Positions 25,001 to 33,641 of a stretch of DNA of 64,000 bases are shown in pieces. Location: the NCBI RefSeq assembly GCF_022414575.1, contig NZ_JADWYQ010000002.1:216873-280872 (forward strand). The letters run 5' to 3'. Numbering within the stretch: the stretch's first letter is position 1; each line of letters opens with the position of its first letter. Both the position numbers and the translations under genes were made by a program. The notes beneath the pieces are model-generated. The model did not search any database. It was given only the letters and a program-made list of their open reading frames with translations, and was not told the origin of the DNA. The DNA is from Streptomyces sp. MUM 178J. GTDB lineage: Bacteria > Actinomycetota > Actinomycetes > Streptomycetales > Streptomycetaceae.

Positions 25001-26449
25001 ATGCGCCGCCGACTCCTCATCATCGTTTTCGCCCTGGTCGCGGGCCTCATCCTGGCGCTCAGCGTCCCGCTCGTCCGGGCCACGGCGGAGCACACCGTCC
25101 AGACCTCGTTCATCGGACGCGTCCAAGACGGCGCCTGGTTCGCCGACATGGCTGCCACCGCCCTGGAGTCGGGCCGGACCGACCGCCTTGAGGCCGCGGC
25201 CGACCGCTATGCCGCCCTGTACGACTCGCAGGTCGCCGTCGTCGACGCGGACGGCGAGACCGTCGTCGCCCCGCGCCCGCTCGACCTGGAGGAGCCGAAG
25301 GTCCGCACCGCGCTGCTGCGGGCCCTTGCCGACCGCCCGGCGCGGCAGCCCGGCCTGATGTGGCCGTGGGAAGACCGCCCCTTCGTCCTGGCCGAGCCGG
25401 TCAAGCGCGACGGCCGGGTGCTGGGCGCCGTGCTCATCGTCTCGCCCACCGACCGGGCCCGCTCCGAGGTCTCGGACCACCTGACCCTCGTCGCCCTGGG
25501 CAGCCTCGCCGCACTGGCCACCGTGGTGATCGCCGTCGCGACCCCGATGGTGCGGTGGGTGCTCCGCCCGGTCCATGAGCTGGACCGGGCCACACATGAG
25601 GTCGCCCTCGGACGGCTGAAGACCAAGGTCTCGGAGCGGACGGGCGCTCCGGAGCTGCGCCGCCTCGCCAACAGCTTCAACGCGATGGCGGACAGCATGT
25701 ACGCCTCGCAGGAACAGCAGCGCGCGTTCGTCGCGCAGGCCTCGCATCAGCTGCGCAATCCGCTGACCGCGCTCCGGCTGCGCGTGGAGAACCTCGAAGA
25801 CTATGTGAACGACCCTCGTGGCCTGCACGAACTGCATGTCGCCGCGGAAGAGGCCGACCGGTTCGGCGAGATCCTCGACGGACTGCTCCAAATGGCCAGG
25901 GCAGAGGCGTCCGAGGCGGAGCGCACACGCGTCGACGTCACAGCGGTGGTCACCCACCGGGTCGACGCCTGGCGGACGGCCTACGAGGCGGAGGGCGTCC
26001 CGCTCACCACGCGGATTCCGGACGGGGTGAGCGCGCTGTCCCTGCCCGACAGTCTCGACCATGCGCTGGACACCCTGCTCGACAACGCCCTCAAGTTCGG
26101 CGACGGCACGCCGGTGAGCGTGTCGGTCACCCGGTCCCCAGGCGGTGACCCCCCTGACGGCAGCGGCGGCGAGGGAGCGCGGGGCGGGCGAGGCGACGGC
26201 GTGGTGGAAGTGACGGTGTGCGACGGCGGCGCCGGGCTGACCGCCGAGGAGCTGGCCCAGGCGGGCGGGCGGTTCTGGCGCAGCCCTCGTCACCAGAACG
26301 TGCGGGGCACGGGACTGGGGCTTGCTCTCACACGCATCGTGGTCGAGGCGGGCGGCGGCGAACTGCGGCTCGCGGAGGCGAGGCCGCACGGCCTCGCGGC
26401 GACCGTCCGGCTGCCCGCCGCTCCCGCGACCCCTGACACGGCGTCCTGA
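25001..26449 (+). CDS. Sensor histidine kinase with HAMP domain
   Basis: A 482-residue membrane kinase. TM1 (about residues 5-28) and TM2 (about 160-185) flank an extracytoplasmic sensor region of about 130 residues, followed by a HAMP linker. The dimerisation domain contains the phospho-accepting His249 in QASHQLRNPLTAL. ATP-binding motifs follow: LLDNALKFG (N box), VCDGGAGL (G1) and VRGTGLGLALTRIV (G2). A Gly-rich insertion lies within the ATP domain (about residues 375-400). It forms a two-gene operon with the OmpR-type regulator. Confidence 0.93.
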   Translation: MRRRLLIIVFALVAGLILALSVPLVRATAEHTVQTSFIGRVQDGAWFADMAATALESGRTDRLEAAADRYAALYDSQVAVVDADGETVVAPRPLDLEEPKVRTALLRALADRPARQPGLMWPWEDRPFVLAEPVKRDGRVLGAVLIVSPTDRARSEVSDHLTLVALGSLAALATVVIAVATPMVRWVLRPVHELDRATHEVALGRLKTKVSERTGAPELRRLANSFNAMADSMYASQEQQRAFVAQASHQLRNPLTALRLRVENLEDYVNDPRGLHELHVAAEEADRFGEILDGLLQMARAEASEAERTRVDVTAVVTHRVDAWRTAYEAEGVPLTTRIPDGVSALSLPDSLDHALDTLLDNALKFGDGTPVSVSVTRSPGGDPPDGSGGEGARGGRGDGVVEVTVCDGGAGLTAEELAQAGGRFWRSPRHQNVRGTGLGLALTRIVVEAGGGELRLAEARPHGLAATVRLPAAPATPDTAS

Positions 26450-26467
26450 CACGGCACACGTCAGGGG
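26430..26467. terminator. Possible terminator across convergent gene ends
   Basis: CCCCTGAC (26430-26437) pairs with GTCAGGGG (26460-26467). The hairpin spans the ends of the kinase gene (26449) and the convergent TAXI gene (26461), only 11 bp apart. Confidence 0.5.
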
Positions 26468-27420
26468 TGGGACTCCCGGTACCACTGCTCTGCGCCCGGG
26501 TGCAGCTCCAGCGGATAGGTGGCGATCGCCGTGCGGCGGTCGAGTCGGCGGGCCTCCGGGTGGGCGCGTATGAGCTCCTGCTGGCCGTCGAAGAGCAGCC
26601 GGGTCAGCCAGTACGCCTCCGCCTTGGGCATGTCCGGCCGCACCACCAGGAAGTTCGGCACGCTCACGGTGGTCACCGCACTCTGCTCCCCGTAGACGAC
26701 GGCCGGCACGGTGGTCTCCGTATAGAGCTCACCGTAGGAGCGGGTGAGGGCGCCGACCACGTTGCCGAGGTCCACAAGGCGGATAGGAGTGTTCTGGCGG
26801 AGCTCGGTGATCGCCGCCGTAGGCAGACCACCGCTCCAGAAGAACGCGTCGATCCGCCCCTCGGCCAGCGCGGAAGCCGAAGCGCGCACATCGAGCCGCT
26901 CTGCGTCCACGTCGCCGTCCGGGGAAAGCCCCGCCACCTCCAGGATCCGCTCGGCGATGACCGCGGTGCCCGAACCCACGGCCCCGAGGGAGACCCGCCG
27001 CCCTTGCAGATCCGTCACGCTGCGCACCGGGCTGTCGGCGGGAACCACGAGTTGTACATAGTTGTCGTAGAGCGCGGCCAGCGCCACCACGGGCACCGGC
27101 GCGCTGAACGGCGCGCGCCCGGCGACGGCGTCGGCGGCGGAATCGGCGAGTGTGAAGGCCACCCTCGCCTCGCCGGCGCCCACCCGGCGCAGATTGTCGA
27201 CGCTGCCCCCCGTGTACAGGACCGGCGCGGTCGCGCCGGGCAGCTGCTGATCGAGGAGTTCGGCGTATCCCGCTCCGTACGCCGCGTAGACGCCGCCCCG
27301 GTTGCCGGTGGCCACGCTGATCTCCCCGGTCGGCCGGGGCGGCGCATCGCTTCCCGCGCATGCGGTGAGCAGCGCCGTCATCAGGGCGACGGCGGCGGCG
27401 AGGAGACGTGCCACTCGCAT
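26461..27420 (-). CDS. TAXI family TRAP transporter substrate-binding lipoprotein (second)
   Basis: A 319-residue solute-binding protein of the TAXI type that presents a substrate, usually a dicarboxylate or amino acid, to a TRAP permease. The signal peptide is followed by lipobox LLTAC, anchoring it outside the membrane. Family motifs are SVATGNRGGVYAAYGAGYAE, GGSVDNLRRVGAGEARVAF and VSLGAVGSGTAVIAERIL. ATG 27420 follows GGGAGG. It is the third gene of the cluster, downstream of the permease, and only modestly similar to the first TAXI protein, so it may have different specificity. Confidence 0.88.
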   Translation of the reverse strand: MRVARLLAAAVALMTALLTACAGSDAPPRPTGEISVATGNRGGVYAAYGAGYAELLDQQLPGATAPVLYTGGSVDNLRRVGAGEARVAFTLADSAADAVAGRAPFSAPVPVVALAALYDNYVQLVVPADSPVRSVTDLQGRRVSLGAVGSGTAVIAERILEVAGLSPDGDVDAERLDVRASASALAEGRIDAFFWSGGLPTAAITELRQNTPIRLVDLGNVVGALTRSYGELYTETTVPAVVYGEQSAVTTVSVPNFLVVRPDMPKAEAYWLTRLLFDGQQELIRAHPEARRLDRRTAIATYPLELHPGAEQWYRESHP

Positions 27421-27617
27421 GGAGGCCTCCCTGGACACGGCGAACCGGCTGACAGCGAAGCCGCCGGCCGGCGGCTCCGACGGCCCGTGCGATTCAGCCT
27501 AGTCCAGGACGCCCGTCGGTTCCGTGGCGGCGGCAGGGGCCTCGGGCCGGGTCTGGAGTCGACCCGGCCCGAGAGGCAGTCCGCGCCGGGCCTCCCCTCA
27601 GACCGCCGGGCCTCCCC

Positions 27618-29612
27618 TCAGACCGCCGGGGCGGCCTCCGGCGTCGGGGCCGCCGAGGCGGGCGGCCGGGGGCCCCTCAGCTGCGCCGCCACCACTGCCA
27701 GCGCCAGTGCCGCCCCGATGGCGTCGGCCACCAGATAGGGGCTGAGCAGCAGGCCGGTGGCGGCAACCGCCGCCAGCCGCTCGAGTGGCGTGGTCTTGCG
27801 CAGCCAGAAGCCCTCGATGGCCACGGCGAAGGCCAGCAGGCCGATGAGGCCGGTCACCACCGCGAGAACGACTTCGGTGAGCGGTCCGTTGAGCAGGAGC
27901 GGCGAGTAGGCCATCAGCAGCGGGATCACGTAGAGCCCCTTGGAGAACTTCCACGCCGCCACACTCGTCCGCATGGGAGAGGAGCCGGCGATCCCCGCCG
28001 CCGCGAAACCGGACAGCGCCACCGGCGGTGTCACGTTGGAGTCCTGGCTGTACCAGTAGACGATCATGTGTGCGACGATCAGCGGCACGCCCAGGTCGAG
28101 CAGCGCGGGACCGGCGAGCACGATCAGCACGATGTATGCGGCTGTGACGGGCAGCCCCATCCCGAGCACCAGCGAGGCGGCGGCGATCAGCAGCAGCGTG
28201 GGCAGCAGATAGCCGCCGCCCCAACTCAGCATCATGCTGGAGAACTTCAGCCCCAGCCCGGTAAGTCCCACTACTCCGACCACGACGCCCGCGGCCGCGG
28301 TGGCCACCGAGACGGAGAGCGTGTTGCGGGCGGCCAGGGTGAAGACCTCTCCGGCCTCCTTCAGAGTCAGCCGGCTGCCGGCGCGCAGCATGGCTGCGGC
28401 GGCCAGCGCCGCGGTGGCGTACAGACCGGCCAGCAGCGGCGTGACGTGCAGGGTGAGCAGGGTGATCAGCAGGACGAAGGGAGGCAGGAAGTGGAAGCCG
28501 CCGGCCATCACCTCGCGCAGCCGGGGCACGTTCTCGGCGGGCAGCCCGCTGATCCCGTGCCGCCGGGCCAGGATGTCGACGAAGAGGAAGATCACCGCGA
28601 AGTACATCAGCGCGGGGATGATCGCCACCTTGACGATCTCGATGTAGGGCACGCCGATCAGTTCGGCCATGACGAAGGCGCCGGCGCCCATGATCGGTGG
28701 GAGCAGTTGTCCTCCGGTGGAGGCGGCCGCCTCCACTCCGCCGGCCTCGTGCGGCCGGTAGCCGACCTTCTTCATCATCGGGATGGTGAAGGCGCCGGTG
28801 GTGACCGTGTTGGCGATCGCGCTGCCGGACACCGATCCCATGAAGGCGCTCGCCACGACCGCTCCCTTGGCGGGGCCGCCGCGGTACTTGCCGGTGAGCA
28901 CGTAGGCGATGTTGATGAAGAAGTTGCCTCCGCCCGTCTTCTCCAGCACCGCCCCGAAGAGGATGAACATGAACACGAAGGAGGCGGCGACGCCGAGGGC
29001 AAGGCCGTATATGCCCTCCTGGAACAGATAGTTGTGGGAGACGATGCGCTGGACGGTGTAGCCGCGGTGCGACAGCAGACCGGGCAGCAGCGGCCCGATC
29101 CACGCGTAGACCAGGAAGCAGGTCACCAGCACGGCCATAAAGGTTCCGATGGTCCGCCGGCATGCCTCCAGCAGCAGCAGCGTCGCCACGGCGCCCATGG
29201 CCAGATCGGCGGTGGAGGGGATTCCGGTGCGGGCTACGATCCCGTCGTAGTCCAGTACGGGATAGAGGCTCACGGTCACCGCGGCGAGCACGAGGAGAGC
29301 GTCGACGACGGCCATCGGCAGCCGTCGCGCCCAGCGGCCTCGGCCGGCCGGCCGGGTGACGAAGACCAGCACCAGCACGAACATCAGGTGCAGCACGCGC
29401 TGCAGGTAGGAGTTGAGGCTCAGACTGACGGCGGTGTAGATCTGGAAGCAGCCGAGTGCGAGCGTGATGGCGAGCACGCCGTAGCCCACGGCGGTCGCGG
29501 CCCGGCTGTGGCCCCAGCGGGCTGCGGCGAGCCGATGCCACAGCGGCCGGTCGTCGGCCGCCTCGGCGGGAGGCGCGTCGTCGGAGGTGTCCGGGGCGGT
29601 GGTCTGTCTCAT
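27618..29612 (-). CDS. TRAP transporter permease, 4TM/12TM fusion
   Basis: A 664-residue membrane protein in which the small DctQ-like (4 TM) and large DctM-like (12 TM) subunits are fused, as is usual for TAXI-type TRAP systems. After a cytoplasmic leader, spans run through the protein. DctM hallmarks include GSVSGSAIANTVTTGAFTIP and STGGQLLPPIMGAGAFVMAE, with GLPVTAAYIVLIVLAGPALL in the second half. Transport is probably coupled to an ion gradient. ATG 29612 lies 34 bp after a 14-bp-stem hairpin. It sits between two TAXI binding-protein genes. Confidence 0.93.
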   Translation of the reverse strand: MRQTTAPDTSDDAPPAEAADDRPLWHRLAAARWGHSRAATAVGYGVLAITLALGCFQIYTAVSLSLNSYLQRVLHLMFVLVLVFVTRPAGRGRWARRLPMAVVDALLVLAAVTVSLYPVLDYDGIVARTGIPSTADLAMGAVATLLLLEACRRTIGTFMAVLVTCFLVYAWIGPLLPGLLSHRGYTVQRIVSHNYLFQEGIYGLALGVAASFVFMFILFGAVLEKTGGGNFFINIAYVLTGKYRGGPAKGAVVASAFMGSVSGSAIANTVTTGAFTIPMMKKVGYRPHEAGGVEAAASTGGQLLPPIMGAGAFVMAELIGVPYIEIVKVAIIPALMYFAVIFLFVDILARRHGISGLPAENVPRLREVMAGGFHFLPPFVLLITLLTLHVTPLLAGLYATAALAAAAMLRAGSRLTLKEAGEVFTLAARNTLSVSVATAAAGVVVGVVGLTGLGLKFSSMMLSWGGGYLLPTLLLIAAASLVLGMGLPVTAAYIVLIVLAGPALLDLGVPLIVAHMIVYWYSQDSNVTPPVALSGFAAAGIAGSSPMRTSVAAWKFSKGLYVIPLLMAYSPLLLNGPLTEVVLAVVTGLIGLLAFAVAIEGFWLRKTTPLERLAAVAATGLLLSPYLVADAIGAALALAVVAAQLRGPRPPASAAPTPEAAPAV

Positions 29613-29646
29613 AGCGCTTTGGGGGCGCCCGGTCTGCGCGGGGGGA

Positions 29647-29678
29647 GTGTCTGCTGAGCGCGCTCGCTCAGCAGACAC
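29647..29678. terminator. Strong hairpin between binding-protein and permease genes
   Basis: Perfect 14-base arms (29647-29660 and 29665-29678; GTGTCTGCTGAGCG and its complement) enclose a 4-base loop. Transcribed from the upstream TAXI gene, it would partly terminate transcription or protect the upstream mRNA before the permease. Confidence 0.7.
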
Positions 29679-29872
29679 GCGACGGGCGCCCTGCCCCTTT
29701 CTGGATCGCTGGTTGGGGGTTCTCAAGGACGGTGCCGGGCGACGCGGGCGGTCCGGCCGCCCCCGGCGTCAAGGTGATCGCGGCACGGCTGCGCCGGGGG
29801 CCGTCACCTGCGGGTCCGGGCAGTGGGGGTTCGCCGGCGCGATGCCTCGTCCCGGGACCGCGGCTGCTCCGG

Positions 29873-30898
29873 TCAGGGGCGGAGCCTGTCGGGGATCTCC
29901 ACTCCCTTCTCCTCCGCGTAGCGGATGACACCGGGGTGCAGCGGAACGGGGCTCTTCGTCAGGTTCTCCAGGACGAGGTACTTGGCGCCTGCCTCATAGA
30001 CCTTGTTGAGGGTGGCCACGTTCTCGTAGAGCGCGCGCGCCAGCTCGTACCCGCGCTCCTCGGACATGTCCGTGGGGACGGCGACCACGTTCCACAGTGC
30101 GAGAGTCGGCACGTCCTTCTTGACCGTGCTGTAGACGCCGCCCTTGATCGTGTGCTTGTTGTAGAAGGGGTACTTCTCGGTGACCTCGGTCGCCTCGTCG
30201 TCGCACATCGGGATCAGATGCAGCGCGTCGGTGGCTTCGAGCTCCCGCAGCGATCCGTGGCCTTCGCCGACCACCCAGGAGCCCGCGTCGATCTGCCCGT
30301 CGCGCAGCGCTCGGGCGGTTTCGGAGTAGGCGTAGCGCTGACGCTCGATGTCCTTGTCGGGTGACATCCCCAGGGCGTCGAAGACCAGGTTGGTGGCCAG
30401 TTCGTTGCCGCTGCCGGGAGCGCCCACCGAGAAGCGCTTGCCCTTGATGTCGCCGAAGCAGTCGAGGCCGAGGTCGTCGTGGCGCGACTGCAGCGACACG
30501 GCGTGGTACACGTTCGGATAGAGCACCATCAGGGTCTGGGTCTTGACCGGCTTGCCGGAGAACTCGCCCTGGCCGTGGTAGGCCTGATGGACCACATCGC
30601 TCTGCGCGATGGCCATGTCGCTCTGCCCCCCGGCGATCAGCCGGAGGTTCTGGACCGAGCCCCCGGTGGTCTCTGCACTGGCTTCCACCCCCTTCGCCTT
30701 ACGGTTGATCACCTCCGCCATCGAGCCGCCCATCGGGTAGTAGATGCCCGCGGTCGTGCCGGTGGCGATGGATATCCTCGGCGCCTCTCCGGTGTTGCTC
30801 TTGCCGGACTCTGCGGGCTGGCTGCAGGCGGCGGTCAGCAGCGTGATGCACAGGCCCAAGGCGAGGCCGAAGCCATGTCTGCGGCGCTGTCGTCCCAT
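29873..30898 (-). CDS. TAXI family TRAP transporter substrate-binding lipoprotein (first)
   Basis: A 341-residue binding protein with signal peptide and lipobox LLTAAC. The TAXI signature is strong: ISIATGTTAGIYYPMGGSMA, TTGGSVQNLRLIAGGQSDMA, FSVGAPGSGNELATNLVF and DGQIDAGSW. It leads the gene set binding protein-permease-binding protein. The 260-bp gap to the permease contains a hairpin, consistent with higher expression of the binding protein than of the permease. Its likely substrates are C4-dicarboxylates or glutamate-like compounds. Confidence 0.92.
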   Translation of the reverse strand: MGRQRRRHGFGLALGLCITLLTAACSQPAESGKSNTGEAPRISIATGTTAGIYYPMGGSMAEVINRKAKGVEASAETTGGSVQNLRLIAGGQSDMAIAQSDVVHQAYHGQGEFSGKPVKTQTLMVLYPNVYHAVSLQSRHDDLGLDCFGDIKGKRFSVGAPGSGNELATNLVFDALGMSPDKDIERQRYAYSETARALRDGQIDAGSWVVGEGHGSLRELEATDALHLIPMCDDEATEVTEKYPFYNKHTIKGGVYSTVKKDVPTLALWNVVAVPTDMSEERGYELARALYENVATLNKVYEAGAKYLVLENLTKSPVPLHPGVIRYAEEKGVEIPDRLRP

Positions 30899-31007
30899 GA
30901 AGCGCTCCTCGGTGTCGTGGGATTTCCGTGACTCAGCTCACGGGCGAATGGCTGGGACGGTACTTGCGCACGACTGGCCGGAGAGCGTTCGGAAGTGCTT
31001 ATTGAGC

Positions 31008-31020
31008 AACCCTTAAGGTT
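31008..31020. promoter_or_regulatory. Near-palindrome upstream of the TRAP-TAXI operon
   Basis: AACCCTTAAGGTT differs from a perfect palindrome by one extra C. Its AACCCTTAA half matches AACCCTAAA on the minus strand at 24079-24087, upstream of the response regulator, at 8 of 9 positions. Confidence 0.4.
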
Positions 31021-31134
31021 CAGGCTCGCGATCGTCGGGAGTGTCGACGCACGCAGGCGCGGCGGCAGGCCCACGCCCGTCCGGGAGGCCGGGGCAGCCG
31101 GCCGTCCGATGGACACAGCCTGCCGAGGGCCGAG

Positions 31135-31169
31135 AGCCGACAGCCGACAGCCGACAGCCGACAGCCGAC
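31135..31169. repeat. Five tandem AGCCGAC repeats
   Basis: Five exact 7-bp copies in an intergenic region between the TAXI operon promoter and the end of the FUSC gene. The array is probably prone to slippage. No function is known. Confidence 0.9.
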
Positions 31170-31352
31170 GGTCGGCCGATCCGGCTGCCGCAGGGGAACG
31201 ACGCGCCGAGGTGTGAGCCGCGTTCCGGCCTCCCGGTGGCGTCGCGTGCGAGCGGAAGGGCCGGGCACAGGTACCCGACCGGCGGCATCCGGTCTCGGCC
31301 GGGGCCCATGGCGGCGACCGCCGGCTGCCGGTGCTGAGGGCCTGTCAGCTTC

Positions 31353-32879
31353 TCAGGCGGCGGGCGCGAGCGGAGCGCGCGGCGCGGTGCGCAGCGGGGC
31401 GGACAGCTCGGTGAGCGCCTTCTCCAGTCCGTTCAGATGGCTCAGGGCCGCCTCGGCCCCGGGGTGGTGCGGCGGCAGCGCCGGCGCCCCGGCCGCACGC
31501 GCGGCGGCGGAGCGCGCGCCGGAGGGCACAAGGGCGTGGACCGCCTCCTCGACGCGGTGGCAGGCGGCGGCCAGCCGGGCGTCGTGGGAGGCGTCGGGGT
31601 CGCCGGCCACCTGGACCAGCCCGCGGACCTCGCGGGCGCAGTCGTCGAGCAGCGCGATCACCTGGCGGGCACGTGCCTTGCGGGCGCGCAGCGGGCTGAG
31701 CGGGTGGACGAGCGGCGCCAGCGCCAGCCGTACCCGGCCGAGCAGCAGCTCCAGTTCGGCGGCCAGCGGCGCGGGGTCGGCCTGCTCGTCCCCGGCCAGT
31801 CGGCGGGCGGCCGCCGCGGTGCAGCCGTGGACGCAGCTCAGGGCTCGCCCGATCCAGGCGTTCGTCGCGGCATGGGTGGTGACGGGCAGCACCAGCGCGA
31901 CGCCGAGGGCCGCTCCGAGCGCGCCGACGGCGGTCTCCTCGAAGCGCAGCAGAAGCAGCCCGGGGTGCAGGACGCCCAGCAGCCCGTACAGCAGGCCCGC
32001 CATCACCGTGACGAAGAACATCATCCAGCTGTACGACGGCGCGGCGGTGTAGAAGATGCCGAACACGCAGACCGCGACGAGCGCGGCGGTCGGCGCGGGC
32101 GCGCCCCCGAGGGGGATGGCGATCAGCAGTCCGGCCGCGATGCCGACGACGGTGCCGAGGACCCGGCGGAAGCCGCGGACGAGCGTCTCGCCGCGCGAGG
32201 CGGTGTTGACGAAGATCCACCATGCGGTGCCGACGGCCCAGTACCAGCGATCGTCCGAGATGAGCTGTCCGACGGCGATGGCGAATGCGCAGGCGGCGGT
32301 GGACTGGAAGGCCTGCCGGGTGGTCGGGCGGGCCAGCCCGGTCCCCGGCAGCGGCGCGGGCGCCACGGGCGGCGGCGTGCGGCGCTCGACGGGCCACAGT
32401 CCGAAGCGGACAGCAGAGGCGGCCGCCAGCGCCAGCGCCCCGGCGCCGTACAGCTCGGGCAGCTGGGCCGGCAGGGCGTGCAGGAACTGGGTGACGAAGA
32501 ACATCATGAACGCGAAGATGCCCAGCGCGTGCCCGCGCGGGCCCCAGCGCCTGGCGTACACGCCGCAGAACACCACCGCGAGCCAGGCGGCGGCGCGCAG
32601 CAGCGGCTGCCCGTGCAGGACGGTCGCCAGTGCCAGCACGGGGAAGCCGGCCAGCGGCAGCAGGGCGGTGGTGACCGCCTGGCGGCGCAGGGTGGCGTCG
32701 GTGACCGTGAAGAGCGCGAGCAGGGCGGCCAGACCGCCGGTGATGGAGGCGACCAGCGAGAGCCCGGCGAGTTCCGCGGCGGCGACGGCGAGGCCGACGC
32801 CGAGCACGGCGCGCGTCGAGGTGCGCAGCCGCAGCCGCCCGGGGTCGGGGGCGACGAACATCCGCTTCACACCCATGCG
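31353..32879 (-). CDS. FUSC family membrane transporter (aromatic acid/efflux type)
   Basis: A protein of about 508 residues with two blocks of hydrophobic helices (about residues 20-165 and 200-320), separated by a short loop and followed by a long cytoplasmic helical domain. This is the layout of the FUSC/YccS/AaeB family that exports aromatic acids and other toxic weak acids. The RFEETAVGALGAALGV segment is typical of the second block. ATG 32879 is used; GTG 32918 is an alternative upstream start. It is divergent from an Lrp/AsnC regulator, which may control it. Confidence 0.85.
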   Translation of the reverse strand, partial: RMGVKRMFVAPDPGRLRLRTSTRAVLGVGLAVAAAELAGLSLVASITGGLAALLALFTVTDATLRRQAVTTALLPLAGFPVLALATVLHGQPLLRAAAWLAVVFCGVYARRWGPRGHALGIFAFMMFFVTQFLHALPAQLPELYGAGALALAAASAVRFGLWPVERRTPPPVAPAPLPGTGLARPTTRQAFQSTAACAFAIAVGQLISDDRWYWAVGTAWWIFVNTASRGETLVRGFRRVLGTVVGIAAGLLIAIPLGGAPAPTAALVAVCVFGIFYTAAPSYSWMMFFVTVMAGLLYGLLGVLHPGLLLLRFEETAVGALGAALGVALVLPVTTHAATNAWIGRALSCVHGCTAAAARRLAGDEQADPAPLAAELELLLGRVRLALAPLVHPLSPLRARKARARQVIALLDDCAREVRGLVQVAGDPDASHDARLAAACHRVEEAVHALVPSGARSAAARAAGAPALPPHHPGAEAALSHLNGLEKALTELSAPLRTAPRAPLAPAA

Positions 32880-33051
32880 CACCTGCTTCGCATCCTTCGC
32901 GTCGATCACCTTGATCACGTGGCCGTCCCGCCCCCTGTCCCTGTGGCATCCCTGTCGGACACGGCAAAGGCGCCGCGGGACCGGCACGGCCTCCTCGCCG
33001 TCCGGCGCTGCGGCGCCATCTCTGCTCCCAGGAAAGCACCAGCACGGTCAG

Positions 33052-33082
33052 TGGCTCAACCGAGGTGGTTTGAACTGAGCCA
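33052..33082. promoter_or_regulatory. Inverted repeat at the Lrp promoter
   Basis: TGGCTCA (33052-33058) and TGAGCCA (33076-33082) are separated by 17 bp and lie just upstream of a CATAGT -10-like element. The site is between the divergent FUSC and Lrp genes and is a plausible Lrp binding site. Confidence 0.55.
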
Positions 33083-33132
33083 ATGGCATAGTGGAGTCAA
33101 GGTGAGGCATTCCAGAAGGAGGCCAACGGACC

Positions 33133-33615
33133 ATGGCGGTCGATGCACTGGACACACGCATCCTTCGGCTGCTGATCGAGCAGCCGCGCACCTCCGTGCG
33201 CGAGTACGCCCGGATCCTGGGCGTCGCGCGCGGCACCCTCCAGGCGAGGATCGACCGGATGGAGCGGGACGGTGTGATCATGGGCACGGGACCGGTCCTC
33301 TCCCCCGCCGCCCTGGGCCATCCCGTGCTGGCTTTCGTACATATCGAGGTCACCCAGGGGCATCTGGACGAAGTCGGCGATGCGCTGGCCGCCGTGCCCG
33401 AGATCATCGAGGCCTTCTCGATCACCGGTGGGGGCGATCTGCTGACCCGGGTCGCCGCACGGGACAACGGCCATCTGGAGGATGTGATCCAGCGGCTGAT
33501 CCGGTTGCCCGGCGTGGTGCGCACCCGTACGGAGATGGCGCTGCGCGAGAGGGTGCCGCACCGCCTGCTGCCGCTGGTGGAGTCGGTGGGGCAGGCGGCC
33601 GGCGAACGCCGCTGA
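33133..33615 (+). CDS. Lrp/AsnC family transcriptional regulator
   Basis: A 160-residue regulator. The N-terminal AsnC-type helix-turn-helix (about residues 5-50) reads LDTRILRLLIEQPRTSVREY, then GVARGTLQARIDRM. The C-terminal RAM ligand-binding domain has the expected beta-alpha-beta pattern and ITGGGDLLTRVAARD. ATG 33133 follows AGAAGGAGG. It is divergent from the FUSC exporter, suggesting control by an amino acid or aromatic effector, which is inference. Confidence 0.92.
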   Translation: MAVDALDTRILRLLIEQPRTSVREYARILGVARGTLQARIDRMERDGVIMGTGPVLSPAALGHPVLAFVHIEVTQGHLDEVGDALAAVPEIIEAFSITGGGDLLTRVAARDNGHLEDVIQRLIRLPGVVRTRTEMALRERVPHRLLPLVESVGQAAGERR

Positions 33616-33641
33616 GCGCCCCGCTTGGCATGCTGGACGCC

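Larger units (their letters stand above)
30899..31352. other. Intergenic region, 454 bp, with 7-bp repeats
   Basis: No gene is seen. The promoter of the TAXI operon should lie near 30899-31020, where AACCCTTAAGGTT (31008-31020) is a near-palindrome. Further left, five perfect AGCCGAC units run from 31135 to 31169 and end in a short GCCGAC/GTCGGC hairpin. The rest is GC-rich and featureless. Confidence 0.6.

Noticed and set aside
31437..33641. Plus-strand reading of more than 700 codons antisense to the FUSC gene
   Set aside because: Gln/Arg/Gly-rich shadow typical of high-GC DNA. The minus strand has a coherent membrane protein.
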